Assembly: GCA_947479085.1 (NCBI GenBank)
Contig: CANJYB010000030.1
Span: 1 to 49,723 of the forward strand
Origin: Bacteroidota bacterium
GTDB taxonomy: Bacteria > Bacteroidota > Bacteroidia > 2-12-FULL-35-15
Length of the DNA: 49,723 nt
Direction: 5' to 3'
The notes below the pieces were generated by a model. That model saw only the letters and a program-made list of their open reading frames with translations, ran no database searches and was not told the origin of the DNA. Shown piece by piece: positions 34,470-44,166 of this stretch. Positions within the stretch are counted from its first letter, which is position 1. Each line of letters starts with the position of its first letter. The translations under genes were made by a program, and so were the position numbers.

Positions 34470-35903
34470 ATGTCATTAAAAATTGTTCCTCAAAGCATAG
34501 AAATAAGAAATAATAAAATAGAATTTGATAATCTATTATTTTTTATTGTTGATAGTAACAGCAGTGTGAAAATTGAACCATTAATTGGTTATGACGCAAT
34601 AATTATTGATGCAAAAGATGCTGATTTTGCAAAGCTTATTTTGAAAAAAATACGTACCCATTACAACCCGGAATTTTATTTGAAACCCGTTTTTTTAATT
34701 AATTACAAAGAATCCAAGGATCCGATTCTGCATAATATGAATGATGGGTTAATACACTCTTATGATCAACTAAAAGACATAGCAGATATTGCTAAACAAA
34801 TATTTTTAAAGACTACTCAGTTAGATTACCAATTGGTTGCCACCTTTGAAGCACAAATGGTGAAAAAGGTTTTGAACTATATGTTTACCAGAGATTTAAA
34901 AACACTAAAACCTATTCCAGATTTGAATTCTGCAATTGGTTACACATATCCTGAAATTTCTGTAAATTTTGATTCTACGGAAGAAACACAAGTGTTGGAA
35001 ATACTAGAATGGGCTGAGAAAGAAGGAATAATATGGCCTGATTTTTATGAAAGAATTTATTTATGCAATCAATGTAATGGTGGTTTTTTAAGTTATAGAG
35101 AGGTGTGCCCGCATTGTAATTCTTCTAATTCAAGTGCCCAGGATCTGGTTCATCATTTTCCTTGCGCATACATTGGACCTCTTTCTGATTTCAGGAACAC
35201 AATAGACAACTCACTTACATGCCCGAAATGTAATAAAGCATTACGCCATATAGGAGTGGATTACGATAAACCTTCGATTATACATCATTGCAATAACTGT
35301 GATAAAAACTTCCAAGACTTTTTTGTGAAAGCAAAGTGCATTTCATGCACTCAGGATGTGGAAGTTCAATATCTGATACCAAAATCAATTAACATTTATA
35401 AACTTACCAAAAGAGGTAGAACGGCAGCAGGAAATGGATTCCTTTCAAGCGGAAAAGAAGTGGAAGATATTTTCGGAGCTATCAGTATGCCTGTTTTCAA
35501 AACATTGCTTCACTATGAAATTGAAAGGATAAAAGAAAACCCTGAACAAAAATCATGTATTGCAATTATTAACACTGAAAACATTCTTGAATTATATAAG
35601 AAGATAGGAAAGAAGGCAGAAAAATCTGTTTTAGAAACCATTGTTAACCTGATTCGTGAAAATATTAAGCCAACGGACTTCATAGCTTTTGAGAATTCAT
35701 CAACATTATATCTTGGTATTATTAATAGTGAAGCTTTGCAGGCTGAAACAGATTTAGCAAATTTAAAAACACTTATAGAAAAGCTAATCAAAAACAATTT
35801 TAATGATTTTGATGTGAAAATAAATTTCAAAGTGAAATTATTGCAACCATTCAATAAATCAGAATTTCAACTTGACGAACTAACAAAAGAGCTATTTGAT
35901 TAA
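34470..35903 (+). CDS. Cytosolic regulator: degenerate receiver, TackOD1 zinc ribbons, degenerate GGDEF
   Basis: A 477-residue soluble protein. Residues about 20-115 look like a worn receiver domain (LLFFIVDSNS, AIIIDAKDAD, KPVFLINYKES). Residues about 125-310 match the TackOD1 output domain: VLNYMFTRDLKTLKPIPDLN, GYTYPEISVNFDS, then zinc-ribbon pairs CNQC, CPHC, HHFPC, CPKC, CNNC and CISC, with HIGVDYDKP between. Residues about 335-470 have the outline of a GGDEF domain but lack the GG[DE]EF active loop (FENSSTLYLGI is in its place), so cyclase activity is not expected. Bacterial degenerate GGDEF proteins such as PelD switch on polysaccharide synthesis by binding a ligand. The stop codon overlaps the next start (TAATG), so it is coupled to the glycosyltransferase. 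Confidence 0.78.
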   Translation: MSLKIVPQSIEIRNNKIEFDNLLFFIVDSNSSVKIEPLIGYDAIIIDAKDADFAKLILKKIRTHYNPEFYLKPVFLINYKESKDPILHNMNDGLIHSYDQLKDIADIAKQIFLKTTQLDYQLVATFEAQMVKKVLNYMFTRDLKTLKPIPDLNSAIGYTYPEISVNFDSTEETQVLEILEWAEKEGIIWPDFYERIYLCNQCNGGFLSYREVCPHCNSSNSSAQDLVHHFPCAYIGPLSDFRNTIDNSLTCPKCNKALRHIGVDYDKPSIIHHCNNCDKNFQDFFVKAKCISCTQDVEVQYLIPKSINIYKLTKRGRTAAGNGFLSSGKEVEDIFGAISMPVFKTLLHYEIERIKENPEQKSCIAIINTENILELYKKIGKKAEKSVLETIVNLIRENIKPTDFIAFENSSTLYLGIINSEALQAETDLANLKTLIEKLIKNNFNDFDVKINFKVKLLQPFNKSEFQLDELTKELFD

Positions 35904-37210
35904 TGCGTTTTCTTGACGAATTTATTAATTACATGTCATCGGTAGATGCAGCGAAGCTCTTCCGAATGTTTTGGTTTTTTTTTATTTTCGAATTTTTCCG
36001 TTTTTTCCTTGTTGAAATATCAACCATTATTTTCTGGAAGTTTGATAGTATTTTCAGAAAAAAGGGTATTGCAGATGCCCGCCTATCTCTTATTAAAAAT
36101 CAACCGCTTGTTTCTATTATAGTACCGGGAAGGAATGAAGGAAAGCATATTTTTAAACTCGTAAATTCCCTTAAAGAGCAAACTTATCAGAACTTCGAAT
36201 TAATAGTTATTGATGATGGCTCAGATGATGATACTGCGGTTATTTGCCGCAATCTTGAGCATAGAGGAATGATAAACGCCTTTTATAGAAATGACGTAAG
36301 GGGAGGAAAAGCTTCAGCGGCAAACCTCGGATTACGGTTTGCACGAGGAGAATATATTATTCATTTTGATGCAGATTGTTCTTATGATAGAGATGCAATA
36401 GAAAATATCCTTGTTCCATTTTTTTATAACCCCAAAATAGGGGCAGTAGGAGGGAATGTTCAAGTTCGTAATTATAAAGAAAGTTTATGTGCCACGCTTC
36501 AGGCTCTTGAATACTATGACACTATTTCAATTGGTCGTATTACCACAAGTGAATTGGGTATTTATCGTGTAATTTCAGGAGCTTTTGGTGCTTTCAAAAG
36601 AGAAGCTTTGGATAGATTAGGAGGCTGGGACATTGGACCAGGTCTTGATGGAGATATTACTGTAAAGATACGTAAACTTGGTTACATTATTCATTTCGAA
36701 CCAACGGCAGTTTGCCAAACAAGTGTTCCGGTTACTTTTGATCGCCTAATAAAACAACGTTTGCGTTGGGATAAATCGCTTATCCGTTTTCGGCTTCGTA
36801 AGCATAGAGATGTGTTTTTTCCTAACGATTCTTTTAAGTTTTCAAATTTTATTTCTTTTGTTGAAAATGTGACTTATAATTTGATCTTAAATGTAAAATG
36901 GTATTTTTATTTGTTTGATATGGTATTCAATTTCACTTCTCAATTGGTATTTATTATTCCGATGAATATAGTATTGTACACCGTAAATAATTTTATGAAA
37001 TTCCTTGTGTTTTCTCCATTTCGAGATAGGAAAAATGAAGGGATTACATATTTCCTTATATATATACCTTTAATGGTATTCTATTTTGGTTACTTCTTAA
37101 GGATTGTAAGGACTGTTGCTTACGTTCAGGAATTGTTCTTTAAAGCATCATATAAGGACAGCTGGAATCCTGCAAAATCTTCACGTCAGGCGAAAGCATT
37201 AAAACTGTAA
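35903..37210 (+). CDS. Processive family 2 glycosyltransferase (exopolysaccharide synthase type)
   Basis: A 435-residue integral membrane enzyme. An N-terminal span (LFRMFWFFFIFEFFRFFLVE) precedes a GT-A domain with VSIIVPGRNEGKHIF, IVIDDGSDDD, IIHFDADCSYD, GLDGDITVKIRKLG and the QRLRW motif (IKQRLRWDKSLI). The D, D, D, QxxRW set marks processive synthases such as PgaC, Alg8, hyaluronan and cellulose synthases. At least three C-terminal spans follow (WYFYLFDMVFNFTSQLVFII, YFLIYIPLMVFYFGYFLRIV). The gene starts inside the stop of the TackOD1 gene. It should make the polymer and carry it across the inner membrane. The sugar cannot be told from the sequence. Confidence 0.88.
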   Translation: MRFLDEFINYMSSVDAAKLFRMFWFFFIFEFFRFFLVEISTIIFWKFDSIFRKKGIADARLSLIKNQPLVSIIVPGRNEGKHIFKLVNSLKEQTYQNFELIVIDDGSDDDTAVICRNLEHRGMINAFYRNDVRGGKASAANLGLRFARGEYIIHFDADCSYDRDAIENILVPFFYNPKIGAVGGNVQVRNYKESLCATLQALEYYDTISIGRITTSELGIYRVISGAFGAFKREALDRLGGWDIGPGLDGDITVKIRKLGYIIHFEPTAVCQTSVPVTFDRLIKQRLRWDKSLIRFRLRKHRDVFFPNDSFKFSNFISFVENVTYNLILNVKWYFYLFDMVFNFTSQLVFIIPMNIVLYTVNNFMKFLVFSPFRDRKNEGITYFLIYIPLMVFYFGYFLRIVRTVAYVQELFFKASYKDSWNPAKSSRQAKALKL

Positions 37211-37215
37211 TAAAT

Positions 37216-37929
37216 TTATTTTCCTAAGATAAAAATGGCAGGTCTTTTAGCAATGTCTGGAATGTTTTTTTTCCATGCTGCAATACTTTTTGTTTTAATA
37301 TATTCAGAAGGAAGAGTCAAATCACATGCAATACAAAGTAAAGTATTCGAATCGCAGGAAGAAAGGACATCCTCTATTAAATGCATGTTTCTATAAGGTG
37401 TTTCAATAAATAATTGGGTTTGATTTTTTTGATTTACTAACCGTTCCAATTCTTTAATTTTAGAAATCCTTTCTCCCCTTTCTTTTGGAAGGTAACCATT
37501 AAAGGTGAAATTCTGTCCATTCATTCCGCTGCTCATTAATGCCAATAAAATGGAAGAAGGTCCTACCAAAGGAATAACCTGTATATTTTTTTTGTGGGCT
37601 AATCTCACAATACTTTCTCCAGGATCAGCAATGGCAGGGCAACCTGCCTCAGAAATCAATCCAATGTTTTTTCCCGACTCTATTGCGTCTAAGTAGTTAA
37701 GAATCGTTTTCCCATCTGTATGATGGTTTAATGGATGCAGAATAATATCATTTAGTGATTTTTTAATCCCAATTTTTTTTAGGTAGTGTCTGGCCGTCTT
37801 TTCGTTTTCTACAATATATTCATCAATTAAATTTATCAATTCATTTATTTTCATCGGAATAACATCAGCTACTTCTCCTGTGTCTCCTAGTGTTGTAGGG
37901 ATTAGATATAATTTTCCTTTTTCTGTCAT
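37216..37929 (-). CDS. RsmI-like SAM-dependent methyltransferase (tetrapyrrole methylase fold)
   Basis: A 237-residue protein of the tetrapyrrole methylase fold (GKLYLIPTTLGDTGE, IGLISEAGCPAIADPGESIV, IPLVGPSSILLALMSSG, FNGYLPKERGER, FIETPYRN). RsmI methylates the 2'-O of C1402 in 16S rRNA. Bacteroidota often have this second, shorter RsmI-like protein next to dnaA or the phosphatase gene; its exact substrate is not settled. It is one base downstream of the phosphatase gene, so the two are co-transcribed. Confidence 0.85.
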   Translation of the reverse strand: MTEKGKLYLIPTTLGDTGEVADVIPMKINELINLIDEYIVENEKTARHYLKKIGIKKSLNDIILHPLNHHTDGKTILNYLDAIESGKNIGLISEAGCPAIADPGESIVRLAHKKNIQVIPLVGPSSILLALMSSGMNGQNFTFNGYLPKERGERISKIKELERLVNQKNQTQLFIETPYRNMHLIEDVLSSCDSNTLLCIACDLTLPSEYIKTKSIAAWKKNIPDIAKRPAIFILGK

Positions 37930-37930
37930 G

Positions 37931-38395
37931 CTATTTTTTAATCAAAGAATTTACTATCACTTCACAGGCATTATTAAGAATGGTAAATACGTTTTCAAAA
38001 CCATCTTCTCCTCCAAAGTAAGGATCAGGAACTGACATATTAGCATTAGGGTAAACTCTATTCAAAATTAATTCCACCTTTTTCTTATCATTCTCATTTC
38101 TGGCAAGTGATATAACATCGGAATAATTGGATGCATCCATTACCATAATAACATCAAACGAATCAAAATCTTTTACTGTAAATTGTCTTGCCTTTAATTT
38201 TGATAAATCAATTTTATGATTTCTTGCATTTCTGATGGTTCTTATATCCGGACATTCTCCAATATGATAATTGGACGTCCCTGCAGAGTCAACTTCTATC
38301 TCCAGGTTTAATTGTTCAGCTTTAGTTCTCAAAATACCTTCAGCAAGTGGAGACCTGCAAATGTTTCCAAGGCAAACCATTAAAATTTTTGTCAT
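37931..38395 (-). CDS. Low-molecular-weight protein tyrosine phosphatase
   Basis: A 154-residue cytosolic enzyme. The P-loop is CLGNICRSP with the nucleophile Cys8 and Arg14. The general-acid segment is SVPDPYFGGEDGF, with the aspartate before PYFGG. The length is normal. LMW-PTPs remove phosphate from tyrosine in proteins, often BY-kinases that control polysaccharide export. The neighbouring exopolysaccharide-type operon is convergent with this gene, so that link is only suggestive; the dnaA neighbourhood is the more usual context. Confidence 0.93.
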   Translation of the reverse strand: MTKILMVCLGNICRSPLAEGILRTKAEQLNLEIEVDSAGTSNYHIGECPDIRTIRNARNHKIDLSKLKARQFTVKDFDSFDVIMVMDASNYSDVISLARNENDKKKVELILNRVYPNANMSVPDPYFGGEDGFENVFTILNNACEVIVNSLIKK

Positions 38396-38412
38396 ACTAT
38401 TTTACTTAAAAC

Positions 38413-38447
38413 AAAAATAGGAACCAGATTTGCTGATTCCTATTTTT
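38413..38447 (-). terminator. Intrinsic terminator of dnaA
   Basis: AAAAATAGGAA pairs perfectly with TTCCTATTTTT across a 13-base loop. On the minus strand it is followed by TTTTTGTTTT. It lies in the 71-bp gap between dnaA and the phosphatase gene. Confidence 0.75.
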
Positions 38448-38466
38448 TCTTTTTCAATTTTTTATT

Positions 38467-39900
38467 TTATTGAATGGTTATTTTTTTATTTAATTCGTCA
38501 ATGTAATTTTTAAAACGCTTGTCGGTATCCATCAGGTTATTAACCGTTCTGCACGCGTGAAGCACAGTTGCATGGTCTTTTCCGCCACAGTGCAAACCAA
38601 TTGTAGCCAAAGAAGATTTTGTCATGCTTTTAGCAAAATACATGGCAATCTGACGAGCCTGAACCACTTCGCGTTTGCGAGTTTTTGACTTTAATAATTC
38701 AAGAGGCAATTCAAAATAATCGCAAACCACTTTTTGAATATAATCAATGGAAACTTCGCGAGCAGTGTTTTTAACAAACTTATCAATCATTTGTTTTGCC
38801 AACTCAAGATTGATTGCTTTTTTATTCATTGACGATTGAGCAAGCAATGAAATCAAAGCCCCTTCCAATTCTCTTACATTGGTTGTTATACTATAAGCTA
38901 AATATTCAACTACGTCTCTTGGTAAATCAATTCCATCTGCATAAACTTTTTTCTCTAAGATTGCAATACGGGTTTCAAGGCTAGGAGTTTGTAAATCTGC
39001 AGCCAATCCCCATTTAAAACGGGAAAGCAAGCGTTGTTCAAAGCCCTGAAGCTCAACAGGTGCTTTATCGGCAGTTAAAATTAATTGTTTGCCAGACTGG
39101 TGAAGGTGATTAAAAATATGAAAGAATACATCCTGTGTTTTTTCTTTTCCGGCAAAGTATTGAACATCATCAATAATTAATACATCAATCATTTGATAAA
39201 AGTGTACAAAATCATTTTGATTATTGTTTCTAACCGAATCGATGTATTGCTGGGTAAATTTTTCAGAAGAAACATAAAGAACTGTTTTTCCGGGAAATTC
39301 ATTTTTAATTTGAATACCAATAGCATGGGATAAATGAGTTTTTCCTAAACCAACTCCTCCATATATTAATAATGGATTAAAAGAGGTGCCACCGGGATTT
39401 TTTGATACAGCAAACCCTGCAGAACGAGCCAAACGATTGCAATCTCCTTCAATCAAATTATCAAAGGAATAATTAGCGTTTAGTTGTGATTCTACATTTA
39501 CCTTTTTTAATCCCGGAATAATAAAGGGATTGCGTATACTGTTTTGATTTAAATCAATCGGCATATTTACCGATGGATTTTTCAGTTCTTTCTTATTGGT
39601 AGTTGGAATTTTTACAGTATAAGGTTTCGAAGTATTATTGAAATTATTTTCCATAATAATACTGTATTCCAAACGCCCTTCTGTGCCTAACTCCTTTTTT
39701 ATTGTTTTTTTGAGTAAAGTAATGTAATGTTCTTCTAACCATTCGTAAAAAAACTGACTGGGAACCTGTATGGTTAATACACTACTGCTTAATTTTATTG
39801 GTTTTATGGGTTCAAACCATGTTTTATAACTTTGTGTACTTACGTTGTCCTTTATTATGTCTAGACAACTCTGCCATATTTTTGTAAATGTTTTCTCCAT
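38467..39900 (-). CDS. dnaA: Chromosomal replication initiator DnaA
   Basis: A 477-residue protein of normal length. Domain I (WQSCLDIIKDNVSTQSYKTW) mediates helicase loading and self-contact. Domain III is an AAA+ ATPase with LIYGGVGLGKTHLSHAIG (Walker A), VLIIDDVQYFAGKEKTQ (Walker B) and the sensor region (LLSRFKWGLAADLQ). Domain IV has the DNA-binding signature CGGKDHATVLHACRTV. It recognises DnaA boxes and opens oriC. The upstream 464 bp show no canonical box, so the origin does not seem to be next to this gene. Confidence 0.97.
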   Translation of the reverse strand: MEKTFTKIWQSCLDIIKDNVSTQSYKTWFEPIKPIKLSSSVLTIQVPSQFFYEWLEEHYITLLKKTIKKELGTEGRLEYSIIMENNFNNTSKPYTVKIPTTNKKELKNPSVNMPIDLNQNSIRNPFIIPGLKKVNVESQLNANYSFDNLIEGDCNRLARSAGFAVSKNPGGTSFNPLLIYGGVGLGKTHLSHAIGIQIKNEFPGKTVLYVSSEKFTQQYIDSVRNNNQNDFVHFYQMIDVLIIDDVQYFAGKEKTQDVFFHIFNHLHQSGKQLILTADKAPVELQGFEQRLLSRFKWGLAADLQTPSLETRIAILEKKVYADGIDLPRDVVEYLAYSITTNVRELEGALISLLAQSSMNKKAINLELAKQMIDKFVKNTAREVSIDYIQKVVCDYFELPLELLKSKTRKREVVQARQIAMYFAKSMTKSSLATIGLHCGGKDHATVLHACRTVNNLMDTDKRFKNYIDELNKKITIQ

Positions 39901-40364
39901 TCTGTCTGTTCGAGTGTAATATGTGTGAAACTTATGTTTTTATCTCTTTAATGTCGTGTAAATGCTCTGTTTTTAGCTATTGCGGTGTAAATATATGCAA
40001 CTTTATTTATCTTGAGTTAATTTTTTAAAAATATTTTTTCAAAAAAAATCAATTAGCTATTGCCTATTTGAAATATTTTTTTTGGGATGTCACAAAAATG
40101 ATTTATTTATTTATTTATTTTATTAACACCTGTTTGTTAATTTCGTTTTGCCTCCTAATGTAATTATTTTATTGATGTTTTAAAGAATATGTTTTTTTAA
40201 TTGTGTTATTTAGAAGAAAGTATTGATTTTTTAATTGGGTACAATTATAAGTATTAAAATGAGATTTGATTAATTTTTTTTTAAAAATATTTTTAATTTA
40301 TTTTCGCTTGGAAAGAAATAAAATTGTATTTTATCAACATTCGGAAAATTCAAATTTTTTAAAA
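39901..40364. other. AT-rich divergent intergenic region upstream of dnaA
   Basis: No gene. I looked for TTATCCACA and its complement on both strands and found none. The stretch is very AT-rich, with a (TTTA)n run near 40100-40130. It must hold the promoters of dnaA and the thioesterase gene, but I see no clear TAnnTTTG on either strand. Confidence 0.5.
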
Positions 40365-40769
40365 ATGTATATATCAGAAACTACCTTACGTGTGCGTTAT
40401 GCAGAAACGGATAAAATGGGCTATGTGTATTATGGAAATTACACACAATATTATGAAGTAGGTCGGGTGGAAGCCTTGAGGTCTTTGGGAACGAGCTACA
40501 AAGAAATGGAGGACAATGGGATTATGTTACCTGTACATACCTGTTCTATTAAGTATATTAAACCCGCAGCTTACGATGATTTGTTAGTAATTAAAACTAT
40601 TATTAAAGAGTTGCCCACTGTTAGAATTTCTTTTGATTATGAAATTTATAACCAGAAAAATGAATTGATTAATACAGCAAGTACTACTTTAGTGTTTATT
40701 AAAATAGCAACTAATCGACCTTGCGCAGCACCCGAAGGATTTATGGAAAAGATAAAAAAGTTTTTTTAG
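40365..40769 (+). CDS. YbgC/FcbC-family acyl-CoA thioesterase
   Basis: A 134-residue hotdog-fold protein. I choose the ATG at 40365, because the 33 codons upstream in the frame are unlike the family. Motifs: RVRYAETDKMGYVYYGNYTQ with the catalytic aspartate (AETDKMG, where the family has DTDxxG), then YEVGRVEALRSLG and YDDLLVIKTIIKEL. Such enzymes hydrolyse acyl-CoA esters; the natural substrate is usually unknown. It is convergent with the lolD-type gene, eight bases away. Confidence 0.88.
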   Translation: MYISETTLRVRYAETDKMGYVYYGNYTQYYEVGRVEALRSLGTSYKEMEDNGIMLPVHTCSIKYIKPAAYDDLLVIKTIIKELPTVRISFDYEIYNQKNELINTASTTLVFIKIATNRPCAAPEGFMEKIKKFF

Positions 40770-40776
40770 TTATTAT

Positions 40777-41427
40777 TTAGATAATATTCCCATCCCGCAT
40801 TATTAATTTCCTGTCGGCCATATTTGCGAGTTCTTCATTATGAGTAACAATAATAAATGTTTGATTGAATTTTTCCCGTAGGGTAAAAAATAATTGATGT
40901 AGTTCTTTGGCTGTATTAGAATCAAGATTTCCTGACGGTTCATCGGCCAATATAACCGAGGGGTTATTTATTAACGCCCTTGCTACAGCAACTCTTTGCT
41001 GTTCTCCACCTGATAGTTCGGAAGGTTTATGTTGCATTCTTTGTGAAAGACCAAGAAACTCCAATAGTTCTGTTGCTTTTTTTTCAGCTTCTCCTTTTGA
41101 GGTACCTGCAATAAAAGCTGGGAAGCAAACATTTTCCAAAGCTGTAAATTCAGGAAGAAGGTGATGAAATTGGAAGACAAATCCAATATTTTTATTTCTG
41201 AACTTAGCCAGTTTTTTATCGCTGAGTGAAGAAGTATTGACAGCATTCATTTCCATTGTGCCATTATCAGCTTTGTCAAGTGTGCCGAGGATATGTAATA
41301 GAGTAGTTTTCCCTGCTCCTGAAGCACCAACAATAGAAATGATTTCACCTTTGTTAATGGTTAATGAAACTCCTTTTAATACATTTAATGTTCCATAGGA
41401 TTTATATATGTTGTTAGCTTTTATCAT
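40777..41427 (-). CDS. lolD: LolD/MacB-type ABC transporter ATPase
   Basis: A 216-residue ATPase. Walker A is GASGAGKTT (residues 34-42), the signature is [15 protein letters not shown], Walker B is [12 protein letters not shown], and the switch histidine is in IIVTHNEE. The [17 protein letters not shown] segment is typical of the LolD/FtsE/MacB group. In Bacteroidota a lone lolD-like ATPase is usual, and it works with LolC/E-type permeases to release lipoproteins from the inner membrane. It starts eight bases after the DUF5916 gene, so they share a transcript. Confidence 0.88.
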   Translation of the reverse strand: MIKANNIYKSYGTLNVLKGVSLTINKGEIISIVGASGAGKTTLLHILGTLDKADNGTMEMNAVNTSSLSDKKLAKFRNKNIGFVFQFHHLLPEFTALENVCFPAFIAGTSKGEAEKKATELLEFLGLSQRMQHKPSELSGGEQQRVAVARALINNPSVILADEPSGNLDSNTAKELHQLFFTLREKFNQTFIIVTHNEELANMADRKLIMRDGNII

Positions 41428-41435
41428 TTGAAAAT

Positions 41436-43910
41436 TTATTGCGCGTTTTTCTTTTTCTTTTTAGCAAGATAAAGGTAATCGAAATAGTATAATAATTTTA
41501 AAGAAACGGTATTTAGTTGTTTTGATTGTATGGTATTTCTAAAGTTTTCTGAATAACTGTTGATTACCTGGTCACCTTCATTATATATTGAGTTTTTCCA
41601 AACAAGGTTCATGGAACTTCCTGGTGCAAATTGCCATTGAAATACCATATCAATATTAAAAGCATTGAAATTAAAATCATGATTAGTATTGTAACTGATG
41701 TTATCAATTAAATGCCCGTCTTCAGTTAAGTCATAAAAACTTCTGTAATCTCCCCTTGCCCAATAATGCCTGCCACGCAAACTTAGTGATAAATTATTTC
41801 TGAATAAATAACGGATGGCTAAGCTATTAGTAAGATTGGTAAGATACCTCACTCCGAAAATAATTGTGCCGTATTCATCCTTATTCACAAAACCTCTGTC
41901 TCCATTGTCTTTTGAAAGATTACTTGAAAGATCAACAGATAATTTATCACTTACTCTAATAGAGGGACTTAAGGTAACGCCATAAAATGGGTTATATCCA
42001 ATAGTAGGAGAAATAAGTGTTGTGGTTCCATAATAAAATCGGAAGGAAGCACTAAGTTTTTTCCTAGTATCGCTGTTAAATCCTATAAAACCACGGTAGG
42101 CGGGCGGGCGAACAAAAATTCTACCTTCAGTTCTTGACTCGTAATAATCAATTCTGTCAGCGGGTTCCAGTTCCGCTCCCATATAAATATTGTCAAGGGA
42201 TTTTAATGTGGCACTGATTAATGGGTTTATATTTATATTATTTACCCTGTGTGTGGTAAGGTTTTCATTTTCTCCAAATGATAACGAAGCATAAGCATTT
42301 AAAATTCTGCCCCAAGGTTCAAAGCGATGAACAGTTATGTCAAAACCATTTGCGGCATAATTGGTTTCACGGGTTATTCCCATGTCATTATTATCATAAG
42401 TTTTATTTACCGCTTCGCGAAAAACATCGAACTGAAATTTCCCTGTTATTTTTCCCATGCCCAAATCATAGCGATATCCATATACATCGGAATATTGATT
42501 TTGAATGGTATCGGTTTTCGAAAATATATTTGTTAAGGCTCCGTTTGCAAATACATTGTATGTGCTTTTTTTATTATTCAAACTTATTCCGGCTCCGGTA
42601 ACATTGGAGTTGTTGTAATCATGTTTTCGGTTCACATTGGTATTTATTAAATAAATATCAGAACCATGTTTCAATTGCTGGTCGAGCACAATGATATTAT
42701 AATTAGAAAAAGGCTCAGTTAATATTTTAGATTCGTTTCCTAAACTATCCCTGACAGTTGCATAAGTATTATCCATAACCGCATTTAAAACACCAATTCC
42801 CAACCCATTGGTAGTTCTTCCTGAAAGTTTGGTGGCGTTCAGTAATTTTGCCTGGTCAGGATTTTTTATGACTACTTTGTTTTTACTAGTGTCTGAATAT
42901 ACATTGTAATACTCAGTTGGCTGGCGGCCTATTCTTCTCGAATAAAACAAATCTCCTTTTTGAAATAAATCAGTGCTTTCCTGGAAAAAAGGCCGCTGTT
43001 CACCGTATGTTACTTCAAACGCTGAAAGATTTTTCACCACGTTATCACTCTGCACCTGGGAAAAATCAGGGAGTAAAGTAGCATCAACAGTAAAGCTCTC
43101 ATTTATTCCATATTTCAAATCCAAGCCTCCTGTTAAGTGTGAAGAGTAATTGGATTCTCCAGGTATATTGGCCGGATAATGAGAAGTAGAAAAAGTAATA
43201 TAAGGTGTAATGGATAATCGAACCGGCTCTTTTATTCCGGTTAATCCATTCAAAAAACCCCAGAATTTTATTGCATTCGTTTCTCCCCTCGGTACAAGCC
43301 CCCATTGATCAAACTCTCCGGTTCGTGCCACGTTTCGCGTAATTTGGAATCCCCATAATTGTTTTTCCATATTAGGAAAACGCAATGCAGAATACGGAAT
43401 TTTTATTTCCACGCTCCAGCCCTTATCATGTATTTTTACTGCCGATTCCCATACAGCATTGTACAGTTCGTCCGAAAACCTTGAATCGAGCTGAACACCC
43501 GAAGCTGTTACTGTAAAATCAAAAGCATCCTGTTCTTTATTATAGGTATCAAATACAATTCTGAAATTATCTGCATTCAGGTTGTCATCCCGGTTTCCTA
43601 ACTGGCGTGCTATACTATCCGGGGCACTGTCGTATAACATAGCTCCTATATATATAGCAGTATTATCATATACCATCTTCACTTCGGTTTTATTAGCTGC
43701 TGGTTTATCATAGTAGGGGTAGCATTGCGTTAAGTCGCAAATGGTGATTACATTCTGCCATACTTCATCGTCCAGGATACCATCTATCTTTGGAGATTTT
43801 GTTGCACGTTCAATGGTGTATCCTTTTCTTACCAGCATGGTGTCTCCCTGGGCAGCGAGCCAGTTACTTGCCAGTAAAAAATACACCATTAAAAGTAATA
43901 CCTTTTTCAT
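41436..43910 (-). CDS. DUF5916 outer-membrane protein with CBM9-like domain
   Basis: An 824-residue protein with a signal peptide ([20 protein letters not shown]). Residues about 30-215 are a CBM9-like domain ([52 protein letters not shown]). The remainder (residues about 230-820) is DUF5916, with many amphipathic strands ([38 protein letters not shown]) consistent with a large beta barrel. Function in the family is not settled; sugar or peptide binding at the cell surface is often suggested. It forms an operon with the lolD-type gene. Confidence 0.85.
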   Translation of the reverse strand: MKKVLLLMVYFLLASNWLAAQGDTMLVRKGYTIERATKSPKIDGILDDEVWQNVITICDLTQCYPYYDKPAANKTEVKMVYDNTAIYIGAMLYDSAPDSIARQLGNRDDNLNADNFRIVFDTYNKEQDAFDFTVTASGVQLDSRFSDELYNAVWESAVKIHDKGWSVEIKIPYSALRFPNMEKQLWGFQITRNVARTGEFDQWGLVPRGETNAIKFWGFLNGLTGIKEPVRLSITPYITFSTSHYPANIPGESNYSSHLTGGLDLKYGINESFTVDATLLPDFSQVQSDNVVKNLSAFEVTYGEQRPFFQESTDLFQKGDLFYSRRIGRQPTEYYNVYSDTSKNKVVIKNPDQAKLLNATKLSGRTTNGLGIGVLNAVMDNTYATVRDSLGNESKILTEPFSNYNIIVLDQQLKHGSDIYLINTNVNRKHDYNNSNVTGAGISLNNKKSTYNVFANGALTNIFSKTDTIQNQYSDVYGYRYDLGMGKITGKFQFDVFREAVNKTYDNNDMGITRETNYAANGFDITVHRFEPWGRILNAYASLSFGENENLTTHRVNNININPLISATLKSLDNIYMGAELEPADRIDYYESRTEGRIFVRPPAYRGFIGFNSDTRKKLSASFRFYYGTTTLISPTIGYNPFYGVTLSPSIRVSDKLSVDLSSNLSKDNGDRGFVNKDEYGTIIFGVRYLTNLTNSLAIRYLFRNNLSLSLRGRHYWARGDYRSFYDLTEDGHLIDNISYNTNHDFNFNAFNIDMVFQWQFAPGSSMNLVWKNSIYNEGDQVINSYSENFRNTIQSKQLNTVSLKLLYYFDYLYLAKKKKKNAQ

Positions 43911-44166
43911 AAGGTGTAAATATATCGGAAATTCGAATTGGGAAAATAGAAAATTAAATAAATGGAAAAGAGCAAGGATTAATGGCGAAAGAAGGAGAAG
44001 AATGGAAATTTTGATAAATCAACTGTTCTATTAGAAGAATTATACAAAACAAAAATTTTAGAGTGTTTTTATATTCTTTCGCTTTATTCTTTGTATAAAA
44101 GAAAGGTAAATAAGAATTGTGAAAATTGTTTGGTTTTCTCATTAGATATAAATGAAAAGTTCACAA
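43911..44166. other. Intergenic region upstream of the DUF5916 gene
   Basis: No gene seen. It contains the promoter region of the DUF5916 gene, but I find no TAnnTTTG on the minus strand. Purine-rich plus-strand sequence at 43975-44005 has no clear structure. Confidence 0.4.

Noticed and set aside
34470-35903. Active diguanylate cyclase
   Set aside because: The GGDEF-like region lacks the GG[DE]EF loop and metal-binding acidic residues, so c-di-GMP synthesis is not expected.
37931-38395. Wzb-type phosphatase as part of the exopolysaccharide operon
   Set aside because: It is on the opposite strand, co-transcribed with the methyltransferase and next to dnaA, a usual Bacteroidota context. No BY-kinase or Wza gene is present.
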